The notes under the pieces: generated by a model
What the model saw: only the letters and a program-made list of their open reading frames with translations
Told to the model about the DNA's origin: nothing
Database searches by the model: none
Shown: in pieces, positions 42,058-51,540 of the stretch
Layout of the letters: the number at the start of each line of letters is the position of its first letter
How positions within the stretch are numbered: the first letter of the stretch is position 1
Made by a program: the position numbers and the translations under genes
Source: Legionella cherrii
Lineage (GTDB): Bacteria > Pseudomonadota > Gammaproteobacteria > Legionellales > Legionellaceae
Length of the DNA stretch: 64,000 bases
Assembly (NCBI RefSeq): GCF_900635815.1
Contig: NZ_LR134173.1
Coordinates: 657,501-721,500 of the forward strand
Direction: 5' to 3'

Positions 42058-43011
42058 TTAATTATTAACTAATGTATAAACACTTGCTTCTGCTTTTTGT
42101 ATTCTCTCAGCATGAAGATGTTTGGCTTTACTGGCAAAAAAATTACGTGCCAGATAAGCGCCCGCCCCAGTGATTGAAGAAACTGCCTCTGTAACCGCCA
42201 AAGGAGGGTTGGGGGTATTTTGGTTTGGTTTAAAGAAAAAACCACCGCCATAGGTAGCCTTTGCAGCCACCTCAACCGTTTTGTTAAGCAAAACATTCAT
42301 CGTCTCAAAATACAGTGGAATGTTGAAACTACTGGTTCCCAAATCGATGTTGATATTAAAAGGCATTGATATGGTTGGACCATTATAATAGGCGCCAGCT
42401 ACATAACGTTCGCCAGAGGGAGGATAGGTGATTTTAGGAACCGTTCTGCTTGAAAAATAAAGTGCCGTCGTGGCAACGGTAGTACTGAGCATCGCCATAG
42501 ATAGTGCACCAGCAAAAGCTTCTGCACTGACATAACCATACTCTTTCCAGTGAGGCTTGGCAATTTGTAATCCATGATTGCGAGCATAATAACGCTGTTC
42601 TTCCCTATTTTCCTGCCACTGATTAATCGTTGCGCCTAAAGTTTTTAAGGCAATACCTGATGCCATGCAAATAGTACTGGCTGTTTGCACCATTCCAGAA
42701 CTAATGTAATCGGTTACATTATAAGCGGTACCATTATTTATATGATTACTGTAAGTCAAAGGAAATGATTCACTAAGACTATAATTTATGTTTGTAAGGT
42801 TAACTCCTAAAGTAAAATTACCCGTAGCATTCACTGCACCATAATAGGACGCACTGACTTCTTCTAAATTAAGCATATTAGAGACAGCATATGCTGCACC
42901 ACCCAGAGTACATGCCAAAGTGCCACATACACTCATTGTATCTGCTACTGCATGAACTGTAGTATCAAATGCCCAACTGGTTGCCGACCAAAATCTATCC
43001 GCCCAACGCAT
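42058..43011 (-). CDS. Unknown membrane protein, Ala/Asn/Thr-rich, effector-like
   Basis: A 317-residue protein with at least three hydrophobic segments (CGTLACTLGGAAYAVSNML; TASTICMASGIALKTLGAT; FAGALSMAMLSTTVATTALYF). Between the first two lies an Asn/Ser/Thr-rich loop of about 60 residues containing several NxT/NxS sequons (NATG, NLTN, NGTA), which would look extracytoplasmic. There is no clear cleavable signal peptide. AAGGA precedes the ATG. No family is recognised. Multi-pass membrane proteins of this kind occur among Legionella secreted proteins. Confidence 0.6.
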   Translation of the reverse strand: MRWADRFWSATSWAFDTTVHAVADTMSVCGTLACTLGGAAYAVSNMLNLEEVSASYYGAVNATGNFTLGVNLTNINYSLSESFPLTYSNHINNGTAYNVTDYISSGMVQTASTICMASGIALKTLGATINQWQENREEQRYYARNHGLQIAKPHWKEYGYVSAEAFAGALSMAMLSTTVATTALYFSSRTVPKITYPPSGERYVAGAYYNGPTISMPFNINIDLGTSSFNIPLYFETMNVLLNKTVEVAAKATYGGGFFFKPNQNTPNPPLAVTEAVSSITGAGAYLARNFFASKAKHLHAERIQKAEASVYTLVNN

Positions 43012-43265
43012 AACCTACATCCTTTTTTACAATAAAAAAAATGACTTGACCATAATTTTTCATTATGACAAGTCAAAATATCGACACCCTAGCTGTCTTA
43101 ATTTCTATCAGAACATATCTAAATCAAGCGGTCAATAATTTATTTAGATGCAGAATTTTATCTATTCGAGGTCATCCCTCGCGCTGCTCGGGTCCGCCCC
43201 GGGAAACACAATGTCTCATGGGGCTCTCGCTGCTCCCCGGAGATGAGTTAGATATAAACATTCCC
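43012..43265. other. Intergenic region with a GC-rich repeat-like core
   Basis: The central part (about 43160-43245) is GC-rich: TCATCCCTCGCGCTGCTCGG, GTCCGCCCCGGG, CTCGCTGCTCCCCGG. It resembles the dispersed GC-rich repeats elsewhere in this window. A 90-codon plus-strand frame crosses it but has no ribosome binding site and overlaps the GDPD gene, so it is not called. Confidence 0.4.
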
Positions 43266-44036
43266 CTAAAGACGGCGCAAATTAAAATTCATTTCATTCG
43301 CACGATTGGTGAAAAGCCAATTTATTCCTCGATTTAATTCCCGATACATGCTGAACTTGGAATCGATCATGCCCACACCAACAATTTGTTTGGCGGCTTT
43401 GAGTCTATTAACAACCTGATTATTCATTAAAAAATAATGTCCTAAAACGCCCCCATAATTCTCCTTTAAACTGATATTGCAAAATTGATGCACATTATTA
43501 TGCCCTGCTACCAATAACAGTGCATTTTTTGGAAATTGCGATAAGGAGCTAAAAACTGCGGAATTTAAAGTGAGCAAGTGATAATGTTCGCCAGCAGATA
43601 ATCCATTCAATGCGCGGACTAAAGCTTCCTCATCTTGAAACGGTGCTTTTAATTCGATCAGCAAATGCATGCTGTGTGCATATCTGGCAACAACTTCATT
43701 GAGTGTCGGCACTGCTGGGATCAGTGTTCGTAATTCATTAAAACTCAGTTGAGCAATTGCTCGATCATGTCCCCATAGGCGCTTTAAAGTAGGATCATGA
43801 TTCACCACAAGCACTTTATCTGCAGTGGCGTGTACATCAAGCTCTATCCCCCAGCACCCCAATTCTTTTGCCAAATCAAATGCCGCGAGCGTATTTTCAA
43901 TGATACCCTGTGCATGATTGTGCGCTCCCCTGTGTGCAATCAAACGTGTGGATTTAACAATCTCCAATGAAGGTTTCTCCCTGGGAAAGAGCGCAAAATA
44001 ACCATCCACAGTTCTTTCTATTAGATGAAGTAACAC
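43266..44036 (-). CDS. Glycerophosphodiester phosphodiesterase
   Basis: A 256-residue cytoplasmic-type GDPD (UgpQ-like size). It shows the family core LIAHRGAHNHAQGIIENTLAAFDLA (catalytic His-Arg and Glu-Asn-Thr), GIELDVHATADKVLVVNHDPTL (the ELD metal site and catalytic His), and LLIELKAP. It hydrolyses deacylated phospholipids to glycerol-3-phosphate and an alcohol. The assigned start is a GTG at 44036 without a strong site; no nearby ATG is better. The C-terminal segment ends in a typical GINWLFTNRANEM. Confidence 0.88.
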   Translation of the reverse strand: MLLHLIERTVDGYFALFPREKPSLEIVKSTRLIAHRGAHNHAQGIIENTLAAFDLAKELGCWGIELDVHATADKVLVVNHDPTLKRLWGHDRAIAQLSFNELRTLIPAVPTLNEVVARYAHSMHLLIELKAPFQDEEALVRALNGLSAGEHYHLLTLNSAVFSSLSQFPKNALLLVAGHNNVHQFCNISLKENYGGVLGHYFLMNNQVVNRLKAAKQIVGVGMIDSKFSMYRELNRGINWLFTNRANEMNFNLRRL

Positions 44037-44168
44037 ACACTATTCCTAATAATTTATATTTTAGGCCAATAGAATCTATTGTATGTGGGGAAAATTGAAA
44101 AGGCAAAACAGCTGATTTCTCTTTCAATTTGTGTAAAAATAATAGGCTTTTTAATTTATGGTCTGTAT

Positions 44169-45134
44169 ATGCCTTTAATTACACCCCACATCGATGATGC
44201 TATTCGCGATTTGCTTGCTGGAAAACCTGTTGCCATACCTACAGAAACAGTCTATGGATTAGCAGCACCTATTAATAATGAACAAGCAATTAGAGCCGTT
44301 TTTGCAATGAAGAACAGACCATTAAACCATCCTTTAATCGTTCACGTTGCGCAAGATTGGGATCTCAATCAATGGGTCAAAGACATACCAGTCTATGCCC
44401 AGCAACTCATTAAAAAATTCTGGCCAGGTCCTTTAACTCTTGTTTTACGTTGCAAAACTGAGCAAATTACTCCATTAATTACGGGAGGTCAGACTACGGT
44501 AGCCATCAGATGCCCAGCCCATCCTATAGCCCAGGAACTATTAATTAAATTAGGGATCCCGCTGGTTGCTCCCTCTGCAAACCCTTTTGGGAAAGTCAGC
44601 CCCACAACGGCTCAGCATGTCAGCGAATCATTCCCGAATCAAGAATTAACCATATTGGATGGAGGTCGTTGTACTGTAGGCATTGAATCCACCATTATTG
44701 ATGCAACTCATGTAGCAAACTATCAAATTTTACGTCATGGGCTTATTGATGAACAAACCATCGCCGAAGTAATTACAATACCCTCACTGGACCATGAAAA
44801 TACGCTGCGGGTTCCTGGAAAATTAGACAGTCATTACCAACCGCAAAAATTGTTATATTATTTTACCGACTATGAAGCACTTACCCATTTTTGCCAAAAA
44901 AATCCAGATAAAATCTACGTTATTGCCAGCAAAAAACCCATAGGAATCCTTGGAGAGCATTTTCATCGATTGAAAGAACATCCTGAGCAAGTAGCCTTTG
45001 ATCTATATTATCAATTAAGAAAAGCTGACACATCCGATGCCCAAGTCATTGCGATCGAGCTTCCTCCGGCAACAGGAGCCTGGCAAGGCGTAAGAGAGCG
45101 TATCTTAAAAGCAGGAGCTCCCTATTCCAGTTAG
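44169..45134 (+). CDS. Threonylcarbamoyl-AMP synthase (Sua5/TsaC family)
   Basis: A 321-residue long-form Sua5 protein. The YrdC domain (residues 1-200) has AIRDLLAGKPVAIPTETVYGLAAP, KNRPLNHPLIVHV, FWPGPLTLVL, VAIRCPAHP and SANPFGKVSPTTAQHV. A linker and the smaller Sua5 domain (about 220-320) begin at RVPGKLDSHYQP. It makes threonylcarbamoyl-AMP from threonine, bicarbonate and ATP for t6A37 of ANN-decoding tRNAs. The frame is open for 30 codons before the chosen ATG, but homology begins at MPLITPHIDDAIRDLL. Two tRNA genes elsewhere in the window are unrelated in location. Confidence 0.9.
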   Translation: MPLITPHIDDAIRDLLAGKPVAIPTETVYGLAAPINNEQAIRAVFAMKNRPLNHPLIVHVAQDWDLNQWVKDIPVYAQQLIKKFWPGPLTLVLRCKTEQITPLITGGQTTVAIRCPAHPIAQELLIKLGIPLVAPSANPFGKVSPTTAQHVSESFPNQELTILDGGRCTVGIESTIIDATHVANYQILRHGLIDEQTIAEVITIPSLDHENTLRVPGKLDSHYQPQKLLYYFTDYEALTHFCQKNPDKIYVIASKKPIGILGEHFHRLKEHPEQVAFDLYYQLRKADTSDAQVIAIELPPATGAWQGVRERILKAGAPYSS

Positions 45135-45171
45135 TTGAAACATTTTACGCAAGATTAATCTGAAAAAGCCA

Positions 45172-45200
45172 TTGACAGATCCAGCAAATATGAGTAACTT
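45172..45200 (+). promoter_or_regulatory. Sigma-70 promoter of tRNA-Leu
   Basis: TTGACA at 45172-45177 and TAACTT at 45195-45200 are 17 bases apart. The mature tRNA starts 12 bases after the -10 box. A near-consensus stable-RNA promoter. Confidence 0.8.
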
Positions 45201-45211
45201 AGCGGCACAAT

Positions 45212-45298
45212 GCCGAGGTGGTGGAATTGGTAGACACGCTAGCTTCAGGTGCTAGTGGGGGCAACTCCGTGGAGGTTCGAGTCCTCTTCTCGGTACCA
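45212..45298 (+). tRNA. tRNA-Leu (anticodon CAG)
   Basis: An 87-nt class II tRNA with a long variable arm. The acceptor is GCCGAGG, the D-region GTGGTGGAATTGGTAGACAC, the anticodon loop TTCAGGT with CAG at 45246-45248, the variable arm GGGGGCAACTCC, the T-loop GTTCGAGT, and the 3' end is an encoded ACCA. Confidence 0.96.
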
Positions 45299-45573
45299 TT
45301 AAATCGATTACAAATCCATTTCTAATAGATCCCAATCACGGGAACTTCCAGTCAGCCTCGCTGCTGAAAACCCTAAGTTAACCATGATTCCGCATAAAAA
45401 TTTTTAAAAGAACAACTTCTGAAGTTAAGATAGGTTGGGTCAAGGCCTAACTTAGCTTAAATACAAAGAGGGTTACCTGATTGCAAGCAACCAAACTACA
45501 CTTCCGTTATGATGTGTGTTGGTAAGTTAATTTGCTTCAGTTATTATAGACCGACGTGAAAAGGAGGCTGTGC
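45299..45573. other. Intergenic region downstream of tRNA-Leu
   Basis: About 270 bases without a supported gene, integrase or duplicated tRNA end. It should contain the promoter of the following epimerase/OCD operon; no clear box pair was assigned. Confidence 0.4.
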
Positions 45574-46506
45574 ATGAAAATTATTATTGGAGGTGGAACA
45601 GGATTAGTTGGTCAAACTTTAGTACCTGAACTGATTCAATCAGGGCATAATGTGTATGTCATTGGGCGAGATGAAGAAAAAATTAAAAAAACCTTTGCAA
45701 ACACAGTACACGCAATTTCCTGGGATGAACTTGATCTATTAAATCCGAATGAATTTGATGTGATTATTAATTTAGCTGGTGAAAATATTGCGGATGATCG
45801 ATGGAGTGACGAAACAAAAGAGAGATTACTCTCAAGCCGCATTGAAACAACCAGCCAATTCGTGCTATGGGGAATTAAAGCCGAAGCAAAAAAACCTCAT
45901 TTATATAATGCAAGCGCAGTAGGCATTTATGGATTACAGAAAACACGAGCAGCAAATAATCTTACGTTTACTGAAACGACCCCCCCCATTGACTCGCCTG
46001 AAACCAGTTTTTCGACACAGCTCGTTACCCAGTGGGAACAAACCGCCAAAAAAGGTTTTGAATTGGGAATGCCGGTAACCCTGATGCGTTTTGGTGTGGT
46101 TTTAAAACGCGGCGCGGGGATGTTAAAAAAATTGGAATTACCTACAAAATATGGTCTCGGCGCTGTACTGGGTTCTGGGAAGCAACCTTTAGCATGGATT
46201 GACAGCACTGATCTTGCTGAGGCCATTATGTTTTTAATCGCTCATCCAGAAATTACAGGTCCTGTGAATTTAGTTGCCCCAGAGTGCGTATCACAAAAAA
46301 CATTTACCAAAACATTCGCACAGGTGCTAAAAAAACCTGCTTTTCTGCGAATGCCTGCCTGGGTTGTAACGCTTTTATTCGGACAAATGGGTGAAGAATT
46401 ATTATTGTCAGGACAAACCGTGGCCCCACAACGCTTGTCAGAGTATCAATATGATTTCAAATACCCAACTTTATTGTCTGCTTTAACTAAAGAATTTGGA
46501 GGTTAA
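45574..46506 (+). CDS. TIGR01777/YfcH-type NAD(P)-dependent epimerase
   Basis: A 310-residue extended SDR protein. The Rossmann motif is MKIIIGGGTGLVGQTLVPEL at the very start, followed by NLAGENIADDRW (a hallmark of the YfcH/TIGR01777 group), YNASAVGIYG and MRFGVVLKRGAGML. The start at 45574 is set by AAGGAGG seven bases upstream. The biochemical role of the group is unknown; a nucleotide-sugar epimerase function is often assumed. It ends three bases before the ornithine-cyclodeaminase-like gene, whose GGAGG lies inside this gene's last codons, so the two are coupled. Confidence 0.88.
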   Translation: MKIIIGGGTGLVGQTLVPELIQSGHNVYVIGRDEEKIKKTFANTVHAISWDELDLLNPNEFDVIINLAGENIADDRWSDETKERLLSSRIETTSQFVLWGIKAEAKKPHLYNASAVGIYGLQKTRAANNLTFTETTPPIDSPETSFSTQLVTQWEQTAKKGFELGMPVTLMRFGVVLKRGAGMLKKLELPTKYGLGAVLGSGKQPLAWIDSTDLAEAIMFLIAHPEITGPVNLVAPECVSQKTFTKTFAQVLKKPAFLRMPAWVVTLLFGQMGEELLLSGQTVAPQRLSEYQYDFKYPTLLSALTKEFGG

Positions 46507-46509
46507 ATT

Positions 46510-47481
46510 ATGAGTCTTCGCTTGTTATCCCTGGAAGAAGTAAAACAAAGTATCACCATGAGCCAAGCAATTAAGGCAATGGAAAATGCATTTATTCAAC
46601 TCGCAAAACAACAGGTTGAATTACCATTAAGGACAGGGATTACGATTAAAGAAGAAGAGGCGCTTACTTTAACCATGCCAGCATATTTGGCCAAAGATAA
46701 GGCTTTAGGTTTGAAAGTAGCCTCCATTTTTCCAAAAAATAGCGCACGAAATAAACCCTCAATTACTGGTTTTATCATGTTGCTTGATGCCAGTACTGGT
46801 GAGCCTCAAGCATTAATGGATGCAGGGTACCTCACTGCATTAAGAACCGGAGCAGTTTCTGGATTAGCAACCCAATATTTTGCGACAGAGAACGCAAATC
46901 ATGTAGCAATCATTGGCTCAGGGGTGCAAGCAGAGACCCAGCTTCAGGCTGTAGCAACGGTACGTGATATAAAACAGGTGTCAGTCTGGTCAAGAAATAT
47001 TAAAAGTGCAGAACAATTCGCAACAAAATTTGCAAACCAATACCCGGTTAATGTCTATGAGCACATATCATCCGCGGTTAAAGACGCAGACATCATCTGC
47101 ACTGCCACAGCCAGTACTGAACCCTTAATTCACTTGCAGGACATACAACCTCATGTACATATTAATGCCATAGGTTCCCACAGCGCCAAGATGAAAGAAA
47201 TCAGTGATAATGTGCTAAAACACAGCGTGGTGATCGTCGATCAATTAGGTGCGGTGATGGCTGAGGCAGGAGAAATTATCAGCGCAGTCCAACAAAATCA
47301 GTTAAAACAAGAAGAGCTTATTGAGATTGGTAATTGGTTAATGCATAAAAAACCGGATTACAAAAATCAAATCACGGTTTTCAAATCAGTAGGGCTTTCG
47401 ATTCAGGACGTAAGCGTCGCTTCCGTTGTTTATGAAAATGCGGTCAATAAAAACTTAGGAACTGCATTTGTGTTAAATTAA
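46510..47481 (+). CDS. Ornithine cyclodeaminase / mu-crystallin family protein
   Basis: A 323-residue NAD(P)-binding protein of the OCD/mu-crystallin group. An N-terminal dimerisation domain has GLKVASIFPKNSARNKPSITGFIMLLDASTG and LTALRTGAVSGLATQYFA. A Rossmann fold follows (VAIIGSGVQAETQLQAV, with DIICTATAS and INAIGSHS). Members are ornithine cyclodeaminase, alanine dehydrogenase or delta1-pyrroline-2-carboxylate reductase; the exact activity cannot be told. It is the second gene of a two-gene operon with the YfcH-type epimerase and ends before a perfect hairpin. Confidence 0.88.
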   Translation: MSLRLLSLEEVKQSITMSQAIKAMENAFIQLAKQQVELPLRTGITIKEEEALTLTMPAYLAKDKALGLKVASIFPKNSARNKPSITGFIMLLDASTGEPQALMDAGYLTALRTGAVSGLATQYFATENANHVAIIGSGVQAETQLQAVATVRDIKQVSVWSRNIKSAEQFATKFANQYPVNVYEHISSAVKDADIICTATASTEPLIHLQDIQPHVHINAIGSHSAKMKEISDNVLKHSVVIVDQLGAVMAEAGEIISAVQQNQLKQEELIEIGNWLMHKKPDYKNQITVFKSVGLSIQDVSVASVVYENAVNKNLGTAFVLN

Positions 47482-47499
47482 GAGGAATTTATCTAGCAT

Positions 47500-47533
47500 G
47501 TAGCCTGGGTTACGCGGTGCTAACCCAGGCTAC
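47500..47533 (+). terminator. Perfect hairpin between convergent genes
   Basis: GTAGCCTGGGTTA pairs without mismatch with TAACCCAGGCTAC (13 bp) around an eight-base loop. There is no long U-run, so it may act as a bidirectional transcript end or be a mobile palindrome. A degenerate relative lies near 58050-58081. Confidence 0.6.
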
Positions 47534-47560
47534 GATATACTCAGACATTTTACATAGAGG

Positions 47561-48409
47561 TTAGTTAATTTCTCCTAACGCCTGACCAAAGCGTATGGCA
47601 CTTCCTGCTTTTAAGTCTTTATTCCAATTCATTTGAACACCATTTGCAAACAGCAAAACCACCGTGGATCCCAATTTAAAGTACCCCATTTCATCGCCTT
47701 TAGCCATTTGCTGCCGCTCTTCTTGAGTGTATTCAAAATCGATACGGTTTTTGCTGCGTTTGATTTCCCCATGCCAGCTGGTTCCTATCGCACCAACTAT
47801 AGTCGCACCGACCATCACCATCACCATGGGACCTATTTTAGTAGAAAAAAAGACAGCCAATCGTTCATTACGTGCAAATAATCGGGGTACAACTCGAACC
47901 GTCGAAGGTTGGACTGAAAATAAAGCACCAGGCATATAAGTCATTGAAATGAGCTCGGCATCAATAGGCATGTGGACACGATGATAATCTTTAGGTGATA
48001 AATACAAAGTAGCGAAACGTCCATTAATAAATTGCGCAGCCAGATCTTTAGGACACATTAAAAGATCTTCTACTGAATAATAATGCCCTTTTGCCTGAAT
48101 GAGTTGACCCTGCTCTATAGAACCTATTTCACTAACACAGCCATCTACCGGCGAAATAATGTCCGCTTGAGCCAATGGCCTGCATTCTGCTTTTAAATAA
48201 CGAATAAAAAAATCATTAAAACAAGCGTACGCGGTAGGATCTTCGATTAAAGCTTCACTCATATTAACTTGGTATTTATTGATAAAGCGTTGAATGATGT
48301 AATTCTTTACCTTGTGATGTTTCACGTCAGCCAAGCATCCAGCTAGAGTCGTGAGTCCATGTTGAGGAATGAGATATTGAGGCAATGTTTTTAGTAAATC
48401 AAAGGACAT
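47561..48409 (-). CDS. psd: Phosphatidylserine decarboxylase proenzyme
   Basis: A 282-residue Psd of the bacterial type I family. The N-terminus [24 protein letters not shown] parallels E. coli Psd, so 48409 is preferred over the ATG at 48445. Conserved parts are [70 protein letters not shown], and the self-cleavage site LGST in [15 protein letters not shown], where the serine becomes the pyruvoyl group. It converts PS to PE at the inner membrane and so supplies the substrate for PE methylation to PC. Confidence 0.95.
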   Translation of the reverse strand: MSFDLLKTLPQYLIPQHGLTTLAGCLADVKHHKVKNYIIQRFINKYQVNMSEALIEDPTAYACFNDFFIRYLKAECRPLAQADIISPVDGCVSEIGSIEQGQLIQAKGHYYSVEDLLMCPKDLAAQFINGRFATLYLSPKDYHRVHMPIDAELISMTYMPGALFSVQPSTVRVVPRLFARNERLAVFFSTKIGPMVMVMVGATIVGAIGTSWHGEIKRSKNRIDFEYTQEERQQMAKGDEMGYFKLGSTVVLLFANGVQMNWNKDLKAGSAIRFGQALGEIN

Positions 48410-48501
48410 ATAAAGCTCTTGCAACGTTTTAGAAAAAGGGATCATAACCTATACTGCTAATGCTCACAAACTTAGTTGCGAACATTAGAAGTACAACACG
48501 C

Positions 48502-51348
48502 TTAATAAGAACAACCTTCCGTGAGTTGCAGTTGGCGCTGGGTCGCAGTAATTGTTTCATAATGATTTTTCACATCACCCAGATAAAATTTTTTATGTTC
48601 TTCCAAAGCAAATCGTGCAATTATCTGATATTTTTGATCTTGTAATAGCTCTGGAAACTTAGTTGTTTCTCTTTTAATCGCCTCTATGATTTTGGTAAAC
48701 AAACAGTCGTTTAGTGCTGAAGAATCTTGCCCGTTCATAAAGATCAAGGCGAGCGCTTTTGAATGAGAATTTCCGTTTAAATAACCCTCTACTTCCGGTC
48801 TTCTGGATGCCCCCCAAATGCTTCCCCATGATGACCCTTCATATTTTTTTAACGATGATTCGATTAAGCTTTTAAATGATCGTTCGGTAAGAGTATCTAC
48901 CCATTCATACATGCCTTTAAACAACATGGAAATACCTCGATCACTGTAGGGATGAGTAAAGCGTTTGTCTTTCTTGGCAAAGAACACGACATCACGTGTA
49001 AAATCGGCAATCCCTTTTTCAAAGCTTTTGTCTCTTATTGCTTGATCAATACTTGGTATAGGGTATTTTTCAAGCATGAACGGAGTGAGACCATTGATAA
49101 GCAAGGTATTCAATTCCCCATCTTGCTTTGTGCCCGAACTTAAGATGTACGCCAAACGTTGATCCCCACTCTCAGCAGAACTGGTTTTTAAATACTTTTT
49201 AACCGATTCTGTTCTTTTGCGAAAGGAAAATGTTTCGATGTAAGGAGCATATTTTTTATCAACAATATCGGTAATATAGCGTTCCAAATCTTCAGGCTTA
49301 ATGGATTTGGCCCAAACAAACAGCGAATCATTATATTGATTTTTCACATCTTCATGCGTAAAAGGTAAAACGTCTCTCTTCACCGCAAGTAACGCTTTTT
49401 CCATCAGTTCGTCGGTCTTTGTTAAATGCAACTGGAAATTGACCTGTTCAGCAATTAATTTAAGACTTTCAGCGATATTATTAAATCCAGCGGCATGGGT
49501 TGTTGTATTTGCCAAGGCTTGGCAAATTTTTAAATTATGTGTTTTATACAGTGAGCCCAGCTTATCTGAAAACTCAAGGTTATCTTCTTCTGTGAGCTCC
49601 TTACGTTCTTTTTCATAATAGGTTTCAATAACCGTTCGGAACTCATTAACAAATGCAACCATAGATAATACTGCATCGCGTAATTTACTGTCTTTATCAA
49701 CGCTAATTTTTGCCGCTATTGTTTCAGCATCGAGTTGAGGGAGGTTTCCAAATAACTCCCAGGCACTGGTTATCGTATCATCTGTAGCCTTTTTGCTATC
49801 CAGTTTGGAAATTTGTACGTGCGGAGGATTAGTCGTTTCTTTAAGTAATGAGTTGGTTAGTCGGTATGCACTGTGGATCAGCTCTTTTATTGTTGGAGCA
49901 AATGCATCCCGCCAAACCTGATGATATCGTTTTTGTAACTCATTAGGATCAAATTTAAGCTCCTCTTCCTTCGCATAGGTTGTTTCATTTTCTTTTTTGA
50001 TCCACTCCCCAACGTTCCGATAAAAAGAAGGTTTTTGATACAGCGCCAAATAAGTAGGAGGCAGAGGTAGCCCATAACCATTATCTAAGCATCCCATATA
50101 AAAGACGACCACTCGGTATAAGTTATCGTAATGCTCCTGATATAACGCCATCATAAAATCAACAAATGATTTTTTGTCCGTTTCTCCATTACAAAATTGA
50201 GGAAATAACTCTTCATATTTTGCTCGTAAGCTGGGATCCGTTTCATCTAAAGAGGTGTAATTTAAAGGTAAATCACCAAAAAGCTCTGTTAAGCGTTTGC
50301 GTTGCAGCTCCGGTTGAAACGTTAATAATGCTTTTAGAGCTGCAGCCAATTTCTGTTCTTGGGCAAGGGAGTTCTGAGCCAAACGGGCGAATTCGATAGG
50401 GTCTGCATACGCTTTAGGCAGCTTTTTAAGGGCTTGTTCTTGTACCCCTGGGACAATTAGCGGAATGGTAACTTGTCCTGGATGTTGGTAGGGCGGCCAA
50501 TGATAAGGCATGGACTCCTGAACATTAGGAAAAGCCTCATAATCACGAACTGTTAAAGTGACGTGCGTTTTCGGAACGCCAATCACCGCTCGTGGTACTT
50601 TCATATAAATGGTGAACCAATAGAAAAACATATCGAAATCGATATCACCGGCTAAACTGAGATTATGAGGATGAGAGTCGTCATCATCAAGAAACCATCG
50701 TCCCAGTAAAAGTTCCATGATGTTATGTTCAATCAGTGTCTTAACACTGGGGGCAACTTGTTCCTTTAACGTACTATTAACAGGAATACCCTGGCTGGCA
50801 AAGTGAAACGGTTTAAAATCCTCAATACCAATAGAAAGCGTACCGATCAATTTGTCTTGAGTGTGGCCTCTCTTTGAGGTGATTTCTAAAATACTGCTCT
50901 TTACTGTGTGCAGCTGTTCACTTAACGGCAGTTCCGGATTAAAATTGGCGATTTCATTAACGGCTATGGTATCTTTTTTTATTAGGCCTTCAGGAGTCTT
51001 AACCAGATATTGGAATGAGTCTTTCTCAAATTTAATATAAAGGGTGTTGTCTTTTATCGTTTCATTGCGATCGGGCATTAATTCAAGGTCGTACTCCTCG
51101 AATACCAACCGCTCTTCAGCGGATCTTTTTCCTTGAAATGACCTTTTGAATGATGAGGTTGCAACGCTTATTTTAGCTAATAATTCAGGATAGTGATTTT
51201 TAGGTTCTAATTTTTTAAAAAACGCTTTTTTGACAACTCCATCTTCTTCAAAGGTAACCTTAAAGGTTTGATGAGAGCTATCGGATATCGCTGTTTTTTC
51301 TGAATACGTGAGTTGACTATGCCTCAGTGCCTTTTTTGGAATTCCCAT
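48502..51348 (-). CDS. Large effector-like protein with lipid-kinase-like HxxN...IDF motif
   Basis: A 948-residue protein of no family I can name with confidence. Residues 216-241 read GRWFLDDDDSHPHNLSLAGD and then IDFDMFF. This fits the PI3K/PI4K-type catalytic loop (H226xxN229) and metal-binding IDF (D237), with a possible ATP-site lysine in the beta-strand pair VTFEEDGVVKKAFFKKL (about 31-47). Legionella secretes several such kinases (LepB, LegA5, MavQ). The remaining 700 residues are mostly helical, with a long middle domain and a C-terminal helical domain. There is no signal peptide or membrane segment, and the ribosome binding site is weak. The kinase call is tentative; a pseudokinase is possible. 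Confidence 0.5.
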   Translation of the reverse strand: MGIPKKALRHSQLTYSEKTAISDSSHQTFKVTFEEDGVVKKAFFKKLEPKNHYPELLAKISVATSSFKRSFQGKRSAEERLVFEEYDLELMPDRNETIKDNTLYIKFEKDSFQYLVKTPEGLIKKDTIAVNEIANFNPELPLSEQLHTVKSSILEITSKRGHTQDKLIGTLSIGIEDFKPFHFASQGIPVNSTLKEQVAPSVKTLIEHNIMELLLGRWFLDDDDSHPHNLSLAGDIDFDMFFYWFTIYMKVPRAVIGVPKTHVTLTVRDYEAFPNVQESMPYHWPPYQHPGQVTIPLIVPGVQEQALKKLPKAYADPIEFARLAQNSLAQEQKLAAALKALLTFQPELQRKRLTELFGDLPLNYTSLDETDPSLRAKYEELFPQFCNGETDKKSFVDFMMALYQEHYDNLYRVVVFYMGCLDNGYGLPLPPTYLALYQKPSFYRNVGEWIKKENETTYAKEEELKFDPNELQKRYHQVWRDAFAPTIKELIHSAYRLTNSLLKETTNPPHVQISKLDSKKATDDTITSAWELFGNLPQLDAETIAAKISVDKDSKLRDAVLSMVAFVNEFRTVIETYYEKERKELTEEDNLEFSDKLGSLYKTHNLKICQALANTTTHAAGFNNIAESLKLIAEQVNFQLHLTKTDELMEKALLAVKRDVLPFTHEDVKNQYNDSLFVWAKSIKPEDLERYITDIVDKKYAPYIETFSFRKRTESVKKYLKTSSAESGDQRLAYILSSGTKQDGELNTLLINGLTPFMLEKYPIPSIDQAIRDKSFEKGIADFTRDVVFFAKKDKRFTHPYSDRGISMLFKGMYEWVDTLTERSFKSLIESSLKKYEGSSWGSIWGASRRPEVEGYLNGNSHSKALALIFMNGQDSSALNDCLFTKIIEAIKRETTKFPELLQDQKYQIIARFALEEHKKFYLGDVKNHYETITATQRQLQLTEGCSY

Positions 51349-51540
51349 ATTTTAATCCATTAAATCACAGTCGTCCTTTTAGAATAGTTCATATTAGGCA
51401 GAAATATTCAAGAAGTTCAAGAATAATTTTCAAGCAGATAACAAGGAAACTAAACAGTAAAAAGCAAACACCAACCCTGTCTGCACTCTTGATGTCAGAA
51501 AGGTGTGAAAAAGAGAATTTCTCTTTTTTTTCATTGGGTA

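Noticed and set aside
43065..43337. 90-codon plus-strand frame
   Set aside because: It crosses a GC-rich repeat-like segment, overlaps the GDPD gene and lacks a ribosome binding site.
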